Below, one piece after another: positions 28,260-37,743 of a stretch of DNA of 64,000 bases. Positions within the stretch are counted from its first letter, which is position 1, and each line of letters starts with the position of its first letter. Below the pieces are notes generated by a model, which was given only the letters and a program-made list of their open reading frames with translations, had not been told where the DNA came from and searched no databases. A program made the position numbers and the translations under genes. Source of the DNA: Entoloma clypeatum (lineage: Eukaryota > Basidiomycota > Agaricomycetes > Agaricales > Entolomataceae); the NCBI GenBank assembly GCA_963565915.1, contig OY751488.1, forward strand, positions 2,604,001 through 2,668,000, written 5' to 3'.

Positions 28260-30601
28260 CTTGTAGACGGAGCAAACCTTCTAATCAGAAGCCCTATGGT
28301 CTTCTCAATCCACTCGATGTTCCTGGTAAACCTTGGGAATCTATTGGGATCGATTTTGTTGGGCCGTTACCTGAGTCAAGCAACAGGGATGGCACCTTTG
28401 ACTCAATTACAGTTGTCATTTGTCTGATGTCTGCCATGGTTCATTTGATACCAAGTCGGATCACATATACTGCAAAGCAGATGGCCGAATTAGTCTTTGA
28501 GCATGTCTATAAGCTGCATGGCTTACCGAAGTCCATTGTTAGTGACAGGGATGTACTATTCACGAGTGTATTTTGGCAAAAACTCCATCTTTTGATTGGT
28601 ACAAAACTGCGAATGTCTAGTGCTTACCATCCTGAGACAGACGGATCCACTGAGCGTGCAAATCGTACTGTGACACAAATGTTGAGGCAGTGCATCGGCC
28701 CGAAGCAGAAGGATTGGGTGGAGAAGCTGCCAGCTATTGAATTTGCTATCAACAGCGTGCGGTCCGAGAGCACTGGTTACCCGCCTTTTTTCCTGAACAC
28801 TGGGTCCATGCCACGCTCAATGATATGGAACTCGGCTCGGCAAACTGAATTTCCTGGCGTTCGTAACTTCGCGTTGCGTCGGAAACTTGCATTGATGGCG
28901 GCCCATGACAGTATCTTGGTTGCACGTGTGAAACAGGTTCGGACTGCCAATAGAAGGCGTAGGCCCGTTCCATTTTCCGTCGATGACTTGGTTTACTTAT
29001 CAACGAAGAATCTGAAGTTTGAGAAGGGACTTGCTAGGAAACTTGTGCCGAAGTTTATTGGGCCTTACAGAGTCTTGAAAGACTTTGGGAATCAGTCATT
29101 TCAACTAGACTTACCGTCAAATCTGAGGAAGCGCGGAGTTCACGATGTGTTCCACGCGTCGTTGTTAAGGATTCACGTTCCAAACGATGATCGATTATTT
29201 CCAGGACGCCTTGATACTCAATTGGGCAATGACATCGTTGGCGCTGAGTCTGAATGGGCAGTTGATCGAATTCTTGGCCATTCTGGAAGGGGTACAGATT
29301 CCATTTTCAAGCTCCTTTGGAAGTCGGGGGATATTACTTGGCTACCCTATGACAAAATCTCGCATCTTAACGCGCTCTCAGCATACTTTGAATTGTTGGG
29401 TGTCAAGGGCATTTGGAAATTGCCGAAGGGAACTGAGGTTTTGCCTGATGATGTTGGACTCTATTCAGCCGTTCTGGACTTCGTTGCGGCTGATGGGGAG
29501 CTCGTGGTGTCCACTGGACAGGAGGCCCGGACGAGCTTAAAAGGGAGACATACTCAGTTGCCCAACGGCAGTTACATTGATTTCCCTTTCGTCCCATATC
29601 GTCGTCCGGCACGACCTTCCTATCATATTCGACACACATTACCTCCTCCTCGTCCTTCCGTTTCTTTTGCGCAACCCACTCGACCCCTTTCTCGGCCTGC
29701 TAGGCTCCCTCCTCGACCCGCTACGCCTTGCCCCAAACTCGTTCGACCCTCTCGTTGCTTTCTGTCACCCAGTTATCCTTCCAAGACCATCTACCGCGAA
29801 GTCAAACCACCACCCACTCTCCACGCTATGGCTGACCATCCCTGCCTCGACCGTCACGGGCAGTTCTGGTTTGTACTCAGCGACCCTGTCGACCGCGATG
29901 TCACTATGGGTGTCCACGCCGGGCAACTTCGCGGCTATATCGCATATGACGCACGAGTTCGTGAAAAGGGCCGGATGGTACGCGACATGCCAGTAGGCTA
30001 TATCGAGTTTGCCAAGATGTTCAACAGCGAACCTAGCGTTTCGGAGAAGTTCACTTATGCCGAGGGTGCCGGCCTCCTTTGGGGCGACACAAAGTGCCCT
30101 TCCGCCGAGCACTACAAGGTCCAGGACCACCAGATCTTGCCCGCTGCAGTTATGAAATTTGGTCTCGAGAGCCAGGGCTATGTGGTGCTGGAACCGGAAG
30201 ATGGACAGTTCTACCAGGACCTCATACGTCAGCAGGCGGAGCGCTCTGTGCGTTTTTCCAGGGAGGCAGCGGGGCGTAGGGCGGACAAGAAGAAGAGGGA
30301 CCTGGTTGAGGGACCTATTTTTGGAGGCGGTGGGCCTGGGTTCGCTTCCGCAGCGAAGAAGCGTCGTTTCGGAAAGTCTCGCAAGGTCAAGGAACGCGCC
30401 TCCACTCCCATTGCGTCTACCTCCTCCAGCTCTGCTCTCGCGCCTTCTTTGCCTATGGAGGTTGATCCTGATGATGTTGACGAAGGGGATGGCCGGGGCC
30501 GGGGCGCCGATGAGTTTGTCGACTATCAGGATGCGGAGGACGGTTCTAACTCGGCTCTTGACGACGGCGAGAAGGTTGAGGAGCACCCCGTGTCGGATTA
30601 G
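28220..30601 (+). CDS. integrase core, chromodomain-like segment and long C-terminal extension (split from pol)
   Basis: A 793-codon frame overlapping the end of gag-pol by 40 bases in another phase. It starts inside the integrase zinc finger (CETCMTCRRSK), so it is the remainder of pol, not a natural separate gene. The catalytic triad is present: Asp in GIDFVGPLPES, Asp in IVSDRDVLF, Glu in GSTERANRTV. After the GKPQ-like LVPKFIGPYRVLKDF and HDVFHASLLR comes EWAVDRILGHSGRGTD ... LLWKSGDITWLPYDKI, a diverged chromodomain-like segment that would aim integration at chromatin. The last 350 residues are Pro/Arg-rich, then contain a charged region with DKKKRDLVEG, KKRRFGKSRKVKER (likely nuclear localisation signal) and an acidic tail. 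The extension is unusually long for the family and I do not recognise it. Confidence 0.85.
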   Translation: MVSDTFTFCETCMTCRRSKPSNQKPYGLLNPLDVPGKPWESIGIDFVGPLPESSNRDGTFDSITVVICLMSAMVHLIPSRITYTAKQMAELVFEHVYKLHGLPKSIVSDRDVLFTSVFWQKLHLLIGTKLRMSSAYHPETDGSTERANRTVTQMLRQCIGPKQKDWVEKLPAIEFAINSVRSESTGYPPFFLNTGSMPRSMIWNSARQTEFPGVRNFALRRKLALMAAHDSILVARVKQVRTANRRRRPVPFSVDDLVYLSTKNLKFEKGLARKLVPKFIGPYRVLKDFGNQSFQLDLPSNLRKRGVHDVFHASLLRIHVPNDDRLFPGRLDTQLGNDIVGAESEWAVDRILGHSGRGTDSIFKLLWKSGDITWLPYDKISHLNALSAYFELLGVKGIWKLPKGTEVLPDDVGLYSAVLDFVAADGELVVSTGQEARTSLKGRHTQLPNGSYIDFPFVPYRRPARPSYHIRHTLPPPRPSVSFAQPTRPLSRPARLPPRPATPCPKLVRPSRCFLSPSYPSKTIYREVKPPPTLHAMADHPCLDRHGQFWFVLSDPVDRDVTMGVHAGQLRGYIAYDARVREKGRMVRDMPVGYIEFAKMFNSEPSVSEKFTYAEGAGLLWGDTKCPSAEHYKVQDHQILPAAVMKFGLESQGYVVLEPEDGQFYQDLIRQQAERSVRFSREAAGRRADKKKRDLVEGPIFGGGGPGFASAAKKRRFGKSRKVKERASTPIASTSSSSALAPSLPMEVDPDDVDEGDGRGRGADEFVDYQDAEDGSNSALDDGEKVEEHPVSD

Positions 30602-30630
30602 AGAATTGCAGGCAATCCTCGGAGGGCGTA

Positions 30631-31028
30631 TGTAACGGAAGTGTGACCTCGTCGCCCCTCCAGTTCAACCTCGCCCACACATTTCCAATTCGTTATCTCT
30701 CGTTCCTCGTCTCAATCGCCTCGTCCCTCGTTACATCCCCGATATCACCTATCACCTCACCATTCTATTCAACTCTCGATCCATCCCGACCGTGTCTTGC
30801 ATGGAATGCAACTCCACTGGTATGAATGATCTATAGGACTTTTCTATCCTCTTCATGAACATTTATCGGAAGACTTCGTACCTTATGTCGTATTCACATG
30901 GGAGCATCTTGTAGTATAAAAGCCTGTATTTTGTACTCTAGAGGCTTCAGAAATCCGAGCACTTAAAACAGTCTCTCGGGTGATCTCTTCGTGTGTCGAA
31001 ACTGTTACTACATTACTCTTTCGCCACA
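30631..31028 (+). repeat. right LTR of the gypsy element
   Basis: 398 bp copy of the left LTR with one difference (G at 30637). It carries the same TATAAAAG at 30915-30922, which points towards the gene starting at 31085. Confidence 0.95.
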
Positions 31029-31033
31029 GTGAC
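31029..31033. repeat. target-site duplication, right copy (GTGAC)
   Basis: Exact repeat of the five bases before the left LTR. Confidence 0.95.
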
Positions 31034-31084
31034 CACCAGTCACAACATCTTTCGCAACATTCAAGCTCAAACACTGTCTGACCC

Positions 31085-32768
31085 ATGGTGAAGCCACGCA
31101 AAGATGATTTAATGCGACTGTTCAAAGCCATTGAAGAAGATGGCAGCATCTTGGGATGCATAGCATTGACAAGGACACCAGAAAGCCGAGCATTTGTTGA
31201 GACTCTGCTGCAGGCAAAATTTACTCAAGCCCTTCCTGACTTTCGTCCTGGCAAAGATGGCTTATTTTCAACTCTCACTAGTTGGTATGGTGAAAAGAGG
31301 ACAATATTACTACATACCCTTCCATCGATTTCGCACTCCGGCTTTGAAAAAATCAGAAGCTCATCGATCGCAATTGGCACCGCCGGTTCCTTCACCACAT
31401 TGGTCTTGATTGGTCACCAGAGAAAGCAGAAGAATTCTACCAAAACTTACCGAAAAAGACTGCCTCTCGGCTTGCACAGCCTTGCCTACCAAAAGGATCT
31501 TGGATTGTGGATGAAGACCCAGTCTATGATAAATGGCGAGCAACCCTTGCAACAGAGAAACTCGCAGACAAGCGCAATAGGCGGTGCCCAATACACCGAA
31601 TCCAACCTGATGACATCAAGATCGACATTGCTCCTGAAGAAAGTGTCGTCATTGTCAATGAAGCTGGAGCATTTGTGATGGCTGTCTATCGCCATTTTAC
31701 CGGCCATCCTGATCTACTCCACTCACTTGACCTCATTGCGAGAAAGAATGTTAATCCACACAAAAGTATTCGGGTAAGTACTTATGATCTCATTTTCTGG
31801 TACCCGGGCTGATGTATTCCAGCTTGAAGACTCTGGCAAGTTGGTGCAGATAGGATACAGTGCAGGGGCCCGCAGTCAGCCAGCGTTTCATTGGGTGCGA
31901 AACCTACCCAAGTCATTGTCGCAAGATGAGGCAACACTGCTCAATCACAAGGCTGCACATGCCTTTGCCCTCATTTGGATGCTTTTCAAAAAGAAGCTGC
32001 CTGGTTTTGTTATTGCTGACATTGTTCAATGGATTGAAACGACAGGAATTACCCGCATGGGTGAAGAAGTACTGGCAGGCATGTCCAATGAGAGGATTGA
32101 GCTGGACTTCGAGGGCCACCAGTTTGTGCTAGAGAAGGCAGAAGCTGCTCCTCCACAAGGGTTTATAGCAGCAAATTATGCCCGGTGGGTTGCAACCCAA
32201 CTGTCTCATAAGTACTAGCAAACAATCTCTAATCATTTCCAGTGGTGTGCACAAAGAGTGGATGCCACACCGATGGGCTATATCTCTGACTGTCGCTCGC
32301 AATTTGGGTCCTCAGGCTGGAGGACATTTCTACAATGCCCGATATGGCATTTGTGTCCAAGGTGCAGCCGATACTGTGGTAATATGGGACCCTCGAGATG
32401 AGCATGGAACATCCCTTCAAGATTATCCACCGACTGGAAAAGGAAGGAATGCTCTTACCGATTTCAACCAGACAGGTTATTCATTTGCCACATCAAATCG
32501 CCTACCAACTATCTGGAAGGAATACAAAGAACACCGGGTCTCAGCTGAACAAGCCGAGCTGGAGCTAGCAGAGGCTGGCGGTGAAGCTGACGATGAGGTT
32601 GAAGCATCAGTGGGCAGAGCAGAACCTCAGAAAAGAATCTTTGTTGGTGCACTGCAATCTTCATGGGGATTTACAGACGGTGTTATTGTAAAAGACACTG
32701 ACTCTTGTGCTGGAAATGGGGGAAGAGGTTCGAGAGTATATGTTGGAGATATAATGTGTCTCCCTTGA
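31085..32768 (+). CDS. unrecognised protein, possible 2OG-Fe(II)-oxygenase-like C-terminal fold
   Basis: Starts MVKPRKDDLMRLFKAIEEDG 51 bp after the retroelement's right target duplication. The first exon gives way, near 31290-31360, to another frame (LHHIGLDWSPEKAEEFYQNL, then DEDPVYDKWRATLATEKLAD); I could not place this intron cleanly, so a frameshift is possible. A clean intron at about 31773-31820 joins HKSIR to LEDSGKLVQIGYSAGA; another at about 32182-32242 joins YAR to GVHKEWMPHRW. The C-terminal part reads SLTVARNLGPQAGGHFYNAR, DTVVIWDPRDEHGTSL and FNQTGYSFATSNRL. Spacing of HxE, a GGHFY strand and a distal DEHGTS recalls double-stranded beta-helix dioxygenases expanded in Agaricomycetes, but no residue pattern proves it. 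It may belong to a mobile-element-linked, species-specific family. Function unknown. Confidence 0.5.
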
Positions 32769-32909
32769 CTAGAATTGCTGATCAAGTAACCTGGACCGGA
32801 AGTGCTGTAAGTACTCGTAGATAGCATATGGGTAATTGGTTTGTAATTACGGTGCTTCAATGGAATCTGAACTTGGCTTTGCCTCTCAGTCTTGCACTGA
32901 ATAGTCACA

Positions 32910-34735
32910 ATGCATCTGCAGGAAAACATCGTCTGCGCAACCGCCCCGACTTCTGCAGGCACTGGTCCTGGCGCAATCTTTCTCCATGACATCCAGACAT
33001 CCTCCATCCTCGCTACTTTCAAACAGACGAATGCTGCTCCCCATTGCACCGCTCTCGTCGAGTCCGGAAACGGACAGGGCGGCTTCATGCTTGCTGGCCA
33101 GCCGGATAAATCAATTCTCAACGTTTATAACTTTCAAAAGGTTCCACGCCCCGACCAGGACACGTCTTTCACGCTCACACAGCTGTAGGATCAAATCGCT
33201 TTGAAAACTGTGCTTGCAGAAAAGCTCACCTGCATCGCGACGGATCCACGGGGCGCCTTCTGTGCGGGGGGTACCGCACAAGGTCGGATATACCTCTGGG
33301 AGGTAAATACTTGATCTCCGTACCAAACCCGCCTGCTCAGAATCATCAGGTCGCGTCTGGTATCTTGTACAATGCATGGGATGCTCACTACCGACAAATA
33401 ACGGTCCTCCGCTTCACGCCTGACGGTGCTGCTTTCATTTCAGGCTCGGAAGATTCCGGCGTCAGCGTCTGGAATGTGTCTAGGTCAATATGGCCTCCCG
33501 AAACGATTGGTGCTCCTAATACGCTGATCCCTTTGCAGATTAGTGGACGACGACGCACAGAACGATCACCCCACGCCACACTGCATGCTATCCGATCATA
33601 CCCTCCCTGTAACTGATGTGGCTTGCGGTGCTGGCCCCTTCCCCAGATGTCGCGTGCTTACCTCGTCCATCGACCATTCTGTCAAGGTTCGTTACCCTCG
33701 TGTTTTCATATATTTAGCTTACTGAATCGGTACTTTGAAGCTTTGGGACCTTTCTTCTCGAAGTCTCCTCACGACATTCCAATTCCCTCGACCAACATCA
33801 TGTCTAGCATGGGACCTCACCGAACGCGTTTTCTTTGCTGCTTCTGCGGATGGCGATATTCATCAGATGAACCTCTTCCGACAACGCGAGACAAAATCAG
33901 GAAGCCAGTTCACCGAAGCCATCGGTGGTTCCGGTATCAATGATATAGTTCGTGTCGGAGAAGAAGACAGCGCGACGCCAAAAAAACGATTGATATCTAT
34001 CGGGTAAGTTTTCCCAAAACTCATGAACAGTAATACTAACTCGGCCGCAGACAACCCATCACAGCCATATCAATCTCTTTCACATCATCATTACTTCTTG
34101 TTGGCACCGAAACGGGGTTGATCCATTTGTACGACATAGCCTCACATCAACACCTCCGTACCATCTCCACGCACAAGGGCCTCGCCATAACATACCTTGC
34201 TACGATGCTGAAGCCTCCCGATTTGATTGGCCACTTTGACCTCAGCCTTGTCGTGGGTAGTTCGGCGGACCTCAAGGACATCATTCCAGTCAAACCTGTG
34301 GCACCTTTTCAACGGATGAAAGATCCAAAAACAAGAGAGGCCCACGAAGTCACGATACTCTTACCCCCTCAGGGCAGTGTAAGTGTGTTGTATAGCAACA
34401 GGGTAATCTGCTGGCTCACAAGAACCTGTAAGACTCATGAAAATTTTTCAATCAACTATGACAGAGAAGAGTTTCTTCAAGACCATGCTTTCTTTGTCAA
34501 ACCGTCAGCGAACGCTTCTGGATCCAGCACAGATAGTGTTTCTCTTCAGTCGAAGGTTGGCGATCTTGAAGCCGAGGTGTTACGACTGCGAGAACAATTG
34601 GCGAAAGCGAAAAGCATCAACGATACTATGTGGGATACTGTCGTTCAACGCGCCATTGCTCAGAGTGTGGATAAAGATACCGCTGATGATGACTCGGAGG
34701 AGCCAGAACCGAAACGGAAAAGGGGAAGGACATGA
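32910..34735 (+). CDS. IPI3: pre-rRNA-processing protein IPI3 (WDR18 homologue, Rix1 complex)
   Basis: Starts MHLQENIVCATAPTSAGTGP. Seven or so exons follow in frame: KDQIALKTVLAEKLTCIATD, ASGILYNAWDAHYRQITVLR, GSEDSGVSVWNVSR, LSDHTLPVTDVACGAGPFPR, KLWDLSSRSLLTTFQFPRPT and ERVFFAASADGDIHQMNLFR. These are WD40 blades in the IPI3 order. The C-terminus has an IPI3-typical helix (LEAEVLRLREQLAKAKSIND) and a basic end KRKRGRT. Ipi3 with Rix1/Ipi2 and Ipi1 forms the nucleolar and nucleoplasmic complex that recruits Rea1/Mdn1 to pre-60S particles for ITS2 processing. Introns are short GT-AG. All exons join without stops, so the gene appears intact. Confidence 0.9.
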
Positions 34736-35863
34736 TGTACCGGTTATCTTTGCCTGCATTCACCTGATCGTATGCGCAGGTTGTCGTGATTCCTATATTT
34801 CTTCACCATGTTTGCAAAAGTATATTACGAGAACCCAAACTCCCTATGAGATTCTTCGTATTCTGTAAGATCAGGCTTGTGAATTTATACTCTACAGCCA
34901 CGCGTGGCAGTCAGTCCATGTCAATCATATTCTTACAAACGGCAACGGCATCCGCAATTTCAGAGCAGACCCAATCTGTCTGTCCAACAAGGATCCTATT
35001 TCAGCATGTTCGTATGGTACATCCTTGGATATCGACAGCGGCGCGCTCCGATTACGCGAAGCCGGCATAGTACCTTGAGGGTGTGAAGATAGGGCTCTCC
35101 ATTTCGCATCCTCCACAGCACGAACAAGCTCTCGACCGTCTATGCATCCAACATCTTCCGTCAGTTACCCCTGCACGCGGGGCTTTAAGATCCACGAAAG
35201 CGAAAAAAAAGCCCTCATACCTATGGAACGGGGGACCATCCATATTGGAAACATCTCTCCGTCAAGAGGGGAATAACCGTGCAGGATCAGAGTTCTCGCC
35301 GCAAAAAATATGCTTTTCCAGAGGTGCAGGCGGAACAATATTCTCCTGGAAGGTCCAGATGGTTGAGTGTAGCGCGGCAGGCAAAAACAACATTGGCAGC
35401 GCATTAAATTGATGACAGACGTTTCAGCTCTGGTGCAGACGAGAGGGATGTTCCCTCATGTTGCCTGATTGAAAAGCGTTGGAAACCGGAAAGAGATCGA
35501 GGGCGCCGTGGGTGAAGAAGATGGTAGTCAAGAGAGGGATGGTGATGAGGTCGCCAAAGAGGCGATGAAATGGGACCCTTGGCAAGGCAGGCAAGCAAGA
35601 GCATGGAGAGACTTGATGTGGGTAGATCTCCACTGGACTTGGATGAAGGAGAGCCGCGTGTGTGCTGGTTGAGGATGGAGAGAACGTTATATATACACAA
35701 ACCGTATATGGGGAGGAAGGATAGAATTCGATACGATTGTTGCGGAGCCACCGTACGTCGCGGAGTAGCGCAATGTGTCCGGGGAGCTGAAACCGAGGAA
35801 CCGATCGACAAGAAGCGACAAGATGTCGTCGTCAACGTGCACAAGAGTCTTCGAGGGTGCCAT
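34736..35863 (-). other. region between IPI3 and TMEM14 with a possible small minus-strand gene
   Basis: A minus-strand ATG at 35863 opens MAPSKTLVHVDDDILSLLVD and continues RFLGFSSPDTLRYSATYGG before a possible donor near 35705. Further minus-strand open pieces (ALHSTIWTFQENIVPPAPLE at about 35330, ELVRAVEDAKWRALSSHPQG near 35090) look protein-like but could not be joined in one frame, and none has a recognisable domain. It may be a short unrecognised gene, or a decayed one. Coordinates are only a bracket. Confidence 0.25.
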
Positions 35864-35901
35864 CAATCGTGAACTCACGTGCAAGCCCAACTCTCACTCT
35901 A

Positions 35902-36362
35902 ATGGTTCGCACATCGATAAGTAGGGTGCCCTAGCTAACCTCGCATTTTCCCAGTCTGCTTACCCTGCATATCTCATGGGCGGTCTTTGCATCGTCGGTG
36001 GTGTCACCGGTTTTACCAGGACCCGCTCCATCCCCTCGCTCGTTGCTGGAGTAAGGTATATGACTGCCAACCTCATCTTACCCTTTATTTACGAAACCTG
36101 TGCAGCGTCGGCGCATTGTACCTCTGGAGTGCAGATGCCATCCGCAAAGGCACAGCCAACGGTTTAGAAGGCGCATTCGGTCAGTAACTCGTCTTCCTCA
36201 ATCCCGTGATACCTCGTTTGACTCCTTACAGGCGCATCTGCCCTCTTGCTACTATCTTCTCTCCCCCGCGTCAAGAAAGGTCCGGTTCCTGCTATGCTTG
36301 CTGCCACTTCCACTGCGGCGGGCTTCTATTATGGCAAAACATTGTACAATCTACGAGGATGA
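35902..36362 (+). CDS. TMEM14-family small membrane protein
   Basis: The only start that fits is an ATG at 35902-35904 used as a three-base first exon, followed by a 50 bp intron (GTTCGC ... CCCAG) to 35955. The protein then reads MSAYPAYLMGGLCIVGGV, PSLVAGVSVGALYLWSADAI (across an intron at about 36055) and, after another intron, ASALLLLSSLPRVKKGPVPA and AATSTAAGFYYGKTLYNLRG. That is about 105 residues with three or four hydrophobic helices and the Gly-rich TMEM14 pattern. Family members sit in mitochondrial or ER membranes; TMEM14C moves protoporphyrinogen in animals, and fungal members are poorly characterised. Length and ending fit the family. Confidence 0.85.
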
Positions 36363-36646
36363 AATGTATCGATATTTCTATATCCAAAATTTGACACTCT
36401 GTTTCCTTCCTTGTAAGCTGAGCTTGACGTTGAGGCTGTTGTTGGAGGGGAAGCAGAGGGAAGCACCGGCTTACTCGACTCGGACCATTGAATTCACGGC
36501 CTCGCCCCCCTCCCCACCCCCCCGCGGGTTTGACCTTCCTTTTCAATGGGAAGGGCGGGTCACTGGAGCGTGGAGTCAGCATCCTTCAAGTTGGACTCTC
36601 TCCATGAGTCCCTCCATCACCGCCCCTCCCTTATCCTTGGAACTTG

Positions 36647-37626
36647 ATGCCAGCGAACCCTATCGCTGAAAACGTGCTGGGGACGATGGGTACACTCCGA
36701 ACACAGCCAATAATGTATCCAATCTGCTGACCATGTCTAGGGACCATTTTGTGGACGGGACAGTTGATCCCGCAGGTATGGAAAAGCTGGCGGGAGAAAT
36801 CAACCACAGGCCTTTCTCCTTGGCTCGTGTGCGTCCCTTAAAAAACCTCTCTGGACGTGCGGATTATCTGACCGATTCGACAGGTTAATTTGGGGAACGT
36901 CCTCCCTCTTCTTAGGAGCTTATGCAATCGTTCAGCGTCTGAATACCCCTCTGATCCTGCAACCACAATTATTATTTGGTTTCTTGGCTTTTGTATCATG
37001 GGGCCAGGTAAATCGCTCTGGTGGTTGCCGAACAGGCGGAGATTTTACCTCCAGCCCTCCAGTGCATGTATTATGACAAGAAGAAATCACTATATACGGC
37101 CATAATCATGGCAGGCAACTTGGTGCTCATGATCGGAGCATTGGAAGCTGGCCTCGTATTCGCCATCCGCCCGTCGATGAATCACCACGCGATCCAATTC
37201 ATCGGCGCCTTCGCGTCGCCTGCGGCCTCCTCCCTCAATACTGGGAAATCGTCAAGCACAAGGAGGTCGTAGGCATCTCAATTCTCTTTCTCTCGATCGA
37301 CATCCTTGGCGCTATATTTTCCGATCTGTCGCTCGTCTTTCGACCCAAGTTTGACATTCTTGCTTTCATTGTATACACGCTTGTAATCGTGGGCCTATCT
37401 CAAATTTGTTCCGATTGGGCATTCATTCTGAGGCATCTTGCCACAGGTAATGGACGGCGCCATCGTTGTTGCAGCCCTCATCCTCAACCCTCTTGCACGG
37501 AAATGGCGACAGGAGGCTGAAGCGCATGCGCCTTCCAACGGACCACGGCAACTGACTGTGTCCTCGACGCCCAGCTCGACGGCAAAATGGAAGCCATCTT
37601 CTAGCCTATGGGACACCCAAAGCTAA
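36647..37626 (+). CDS. PQ-loop repeat membrane protein, with two apparent frameshifts
   Basis: Starts MPANPIAENVLGTM; an intron leads to GTILWTGQLIPQVWKSWREK (first PQ motif), then WGTSSLFLGAYAIVQRL and FGFLAFVSWGQ. A second PQ motif occurs in LLPQYWEIVKHKEVVGIS, followed by FLSIDILGAIFSDLSLVFR and a last exon MDGAIVVAALILNPLARKW. Seven-helix PQ-loop proteins include lysosomal/vacuolar cystine and basic amino acid exporters; the substrate here is unknown. The frame breaks twice. Near 37008-37013 there is one A too many between SWGQV and IALVVAEQ; a 28 bp intron there would be too short. Near 37210-37230 IGAFAS and ACGLLPQYW lie in different frames. Either the gene has recently decayed or the sequence contains two indel errors. 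Confidence 0.75.
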
Positions 37627-37743
37627 TGTGTGCTGGTCAGAGTCTTTTTATTCCGTGGTACAGCAAAAGCGTATAATACTAGGTATTAATGAGTATAATG
37701 CCTCAAAGGAACGACGATAACATGACGAAAGGAATAGAGGGGA

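Larger units (their letters stand above)
21251..31028 (+). mobile_element. complete Ty3/gypsy-type LTR retrotransposon
   Basis: The element is bounded by two 398 bp direct repeats starting TGTAAC and ending CCACA, and by a perfect 5 bp target duplication GTGAC (21246-21250 and 31029-31033). Internal order is gag, zinc knuckle, extra repeat module, protease, RT, RNase H, integrase, chromodomain-like segment. Protease-RT-RH-integrase order defines Ty3/gypsy. The LTRs differ at only one position seen (A at 21257, G at 30637), so insertion is very recent. No tRNA-type primer-binding site beginning TGG lies just after the left LTR, and the purine tract before the right LTR (CGGAGGG) is weak. It lies between the start codons of two genes pointing away from each other. 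Confidence 0.95.

Noticed and set aside
29765..30586. 273-codon minus-strand frame in the element's 3' part
   Set aside because: It is the antisense shadow of the charged C-terminal extension; no promoter or motif supports it.
28220..30601. Integrase frame as an independent natural gene
   Set aside because: Its first codons are the middle of the integrase zinc finger, so it is the shifted remainder of pol, not a separate gene with its own start.
36100..36669. 189-codon plus-strand frame between TMEM14 and the PQ-loop gene
   Set aside because: It overlaps TMEM14 coding sequence in another frame and runs through the intergenic gap without any domain.
37008..37035. A 28 bp intron that would repair the first PQ-loop frame break
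   Set aside because: It has GT and AG ends but is far shorter than any other intron here (about 45-60 bp) and would delete conserved helix residues.
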